Notes under the pieces: generated by a model
What the model was told of the DNA's origin: nothing
Database searches by the model: none
The model's input: only the letters and a program-made list of their open reading frames with translations
From: CAZCWX01 sp964502465
GTDB lineage: Bacteria; Desulfobacterota; Binatia; Bin18
NCBI GenBank assembly: GCA_964502465.1
Contig: CAZCWX010000033.1
Span: forward strand, 1-7,254
Reading direction: 5' to 3'
DNA length: 7,254 nt
Translations under genes and position numbers: made by a program
Shown: positions 5,842-7,254 of the stretch, in pieces
How positions within the stretch are numbered: the first letter of the stretch is position 1
How the letters are laid out: every line of letters starts with the position of its first letter

Positions 5842-7179
5842 TTATTTGTGATACGCTGCTACCAGTCGGTACACCGACGTCTGATTCCCCCGAATCGGCG
5901 TGCGAGGAGCCGGAGCTTTGCGTTTCTTGGGCGGTGCCTTCCGCCAGCGGGGGGTCCAGACCGTCGCCAAGAGGCGCGTTAACTGCGCCCGCAGTGCCGC
6001 TTCCGTGGGGAGCACGGGGAATAACGGCTCGACCTGCTCAGCGGGGACCAGTTCCGTAACCGCCACCAATTGGCGAGGGACAGCAGCGAAGAGCAATGCC
6101 GTCGAGATGGTGGGGACGGGACGCGCTGGGGCCGTCGCCACATACGCTCGCACCACTTGCACCATGTTGTAGAGCAACAGACAAAAGGCAAACTGAAACA
6201 CCGTCCCCTGCGGGGTGGTGCCAATGAGCGTCTGGAGATGAAAGACTTCCGTGATTTGTTGCAAGACCCGCTCGATACTCCAGCGGGCTACGTAGCGGTC
6301 GAGGAGCTCAGGGGCCGGGAACACCGTGGCGTCAAGCAAATCGGTCAGCAGCATAAGCGTCTCTTCCCCCGGCCGGTACAGGGGCAGCCGCCGCACGAAG
6401 CGGCGGTGCTTGGCGTGTTCACTCCCCAACCAGCCCCAGTCTTGCTCCCAGCCCCGGCCTTGGGCGTCCTGGCCACGCTGCGCGGGACGCGTAGCCTCAG
6501 GACAGAACGGGGTCTTGGGAGGATAGCGCACGAGGAACTGATCGTCGCCCGTCGCAAATGCGGCAGGCTGCGGGAGATCACACCATGGCCGATCCGCGAC
6601 CCATAACCGCTTGCCTGCCACCTGCTCCCGCACCGGGGGTAACAGGGCGGGCACCCGCTTGGCCTCGTTCGTCTCGCCCTCGGCGTGCGTCGCCATCGCC
6701 ACCACGACCCCACTGCGCAACGCCACCGCCACCACCGCCTTGCCGCCTAACACGCCGCCTTTGCGGCCCCGCAAGGGCTTGAGACGGTTGGCCACACGCT
6801 TAATCGCCTTGCCGTCCACCCTGATGACCTCCAGGTCTCGCAGCGCGGGGGATACCGGCAGTCGGGCCGCCTCAGGATACACCGGCCGCAGCCGCGCTGT
6901 ACTCTCCGCTAGCCACGCCTCACTCAACCCCAACGGCACGCGCCCTAACTTCTGGTCCATGGCTTGGACACTGGCCGTGAGCAGCCCTTGTTCTCGTCCC
7001 CGCGCAAAACTCTTGCGCCCACTGCCCGGATGCTCTAACAGCGCATCCGCCATCAACTGCACCAACACCCCAAAACTCATCTCCTTCTCGTACCCCAACC
7101 CCCGATGCTGGGTAAACACCGAGAGCAAAAATAAGGGATCCGCCACCCAGCGCCATAAACTCATCACCGCTTCAGCCAA
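5842..7179 (-). CDS. IS4-family DDE transposase
   Basis: This 445-residue frame starts from a TTG (7177-7179). It cuts and joins DNA strands during transposition of its own IS. Likely catalytic residues are D122 (VIRVDGKAIK), D196 (LWVADRPWCDL) and E303. E303 lies in the IS4 signature Y-x2-R-x3-E (Y296, R299, E303: YVARWSIERV). The usual lysine or arginine six residues after the Glu is Thr310 here. After residue 325 a mainly alpha-helical tail ends in a basic region (KKRKAPAPR, 418-426). The TTG start has no ribosome binding site. The natural start is more likely the ATG at 7219-7221, in frame but separated from this frame by a TGA at 7183-7185. The protein may thus be made poorly or not at all. 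Family assignment is firm; activity is doubtful. Confidence 0.85.
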   Translation of the reverse strand: MAEAVMSLWRWVADPLFLLSVFTQHRGLGYEKEMSFGVLVQLMADALLEHPGSGRKSFARGREQGLLTASVQAMDQKLGRVPLGLSEAWLAESTARLRPVYPEAARLPVSPALRDLEVIRVDGKAIKRVANRLKPLRGRKGGVLGGKAVVAVALRSGVVVAMATHAEGETNEAKRVPALLPPVREQVAGKRLWVADRPWCDLPQPAAFATGDDQFLVRYPPKTPFCPEATRPAQRGQDAQGRGWEQDWGWLGSEHAKHRRFVRRLPLYRPGEETLMLLTDLLDATVFPAPELLDRYVARWSIERVLQQITEVFHLQTLIGTTPQGTVFQFAFCLLLYNMVQVVRAYVATAPARPVPTISTALLFAAVPRQLVAVTELVPAEQVEPLFPVLPTEAALRAQLTRLLATVWTPRWRKAPPKKRKAPAPRTPIRGNQTSVYRLVAAYHK

Positions 7180-7182
7180 CGG

Positions 7183-7232
7183 TCATCGGCTTAACACCTC
7201 GCGGGCAAACTCTGCTTCCATCGCACCCTCCT
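7183..7232 (-). promoter_or_regulatory. Original transposase start region with premature stop
   Basis: On the minus strand AGGAGGGT (7232-7225) is a strong ribosome binding site just before ATG (7221-7219). The next eleven codons (EAEFAREVLSR) lead in frame to TGA at 7185-7183, then Pro and the TTG used as start of the long frame. The intact protein would read on through codon 13, so the TGA looks like a nonsense mutation, for example from CGA or TGG. Confidence 0.7.
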
Positions 7233-7254
7233 GTCTGGTCGGTCGCTATAGCAG

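Larger units (their letters stand above)
5812..7254 (-). mobile_element. IS4-family insertion sequence (ends not resolved)
   Basis: One transposase gene fills the element. The left boundary lies between about 5803 and 5841. The right end may be at or beyond the window edge. A weak match between CTGCAGTAAAG (from 5806, + strand) and CTGCTATAGCG (inward from 7254, minus strand) is the only terminal inverted repeat candidate, with nine of fourteen bases agreeing over a slightly longer stretch. No target duplication can be shown because the right flank is missing. The element interrupts the group II intron in its maturase gene. Confidence 0.6.

Noticed and set aside
1..7254. CRISPR array, tRNA or rRNA genes, integrase gene
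   Set aside because: No regularly spaced repeats, no tRNA cloverleaf or CCA end, no rRNA-like sequence and no tyrosine recombinase motif were seen on either strand.

Overview
The window is a stretch of an integron-like cassette array in a GC-rich environmental bacterium, invaded by group II introns and by an insertion sequence. The host lineage cannot be read from the sequence. No ribosomal, tRNA or core-metabolism gene is present. The vapBC-type pair is visibly less GC-rich than the rest, which suggests a mixed origin.

Layout. Positions 1-217 hold the 3' end of a group II intron on the + strand: a possible maturase C-terminus, then domain V and VI hairpins. Positions 309-3527 (minus) hold one 1072-residue gene. 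It joins an Mrr-type N-terminal winged-helix domain, a DUF262 (GmrS/SspE-type) nucleotidase domain, an HNH-type nuclease domain and a C-terminal Swt1-type HEPN domain, which suggests a single-protein anti-phage system. Positions 3726-3825 hold a full attC-like recombination site lying just after a Phd-PIN toxin-antitoxin pair (3850-4469, minus). Positions 4529-5152 (minus) hold an unrecognised 207-residue cassette gene whose stop codon is embedded in an attC core (GCCTAAC). Directly upstream of it, at 5176-5232, is most of another attC with paired arms and two extrahelical bases.

A second group II intron (+ strand) starts at 5233, exactly where the distal core of that attC would be cut (GTT|RRRY). 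It lies opposite to the cassette genes, as is known for class C introns that target the bottom strand of attC sites. The five exon bases before the junction (GTGTT) are complementary to AACAC inside the intron. The intron's maturase gene appears to start at 5800 (Met-Ser-Leu-Gln) and is broken at once by an IS4-family element (about 5812 to the window end). That element's transposase carries an in-frame TGA at codon 13.

Together, all four complete cargo genes read on the minus strand, as in an integron array: a hypothetical cassette gene, a toxin-antitoxin pair and a large putative defence protein. Both intron pieces read on the plus strand on either side. No integrase gene or attI site is in the window, so whether this is a chromosomal or a mobile integron is unknown.
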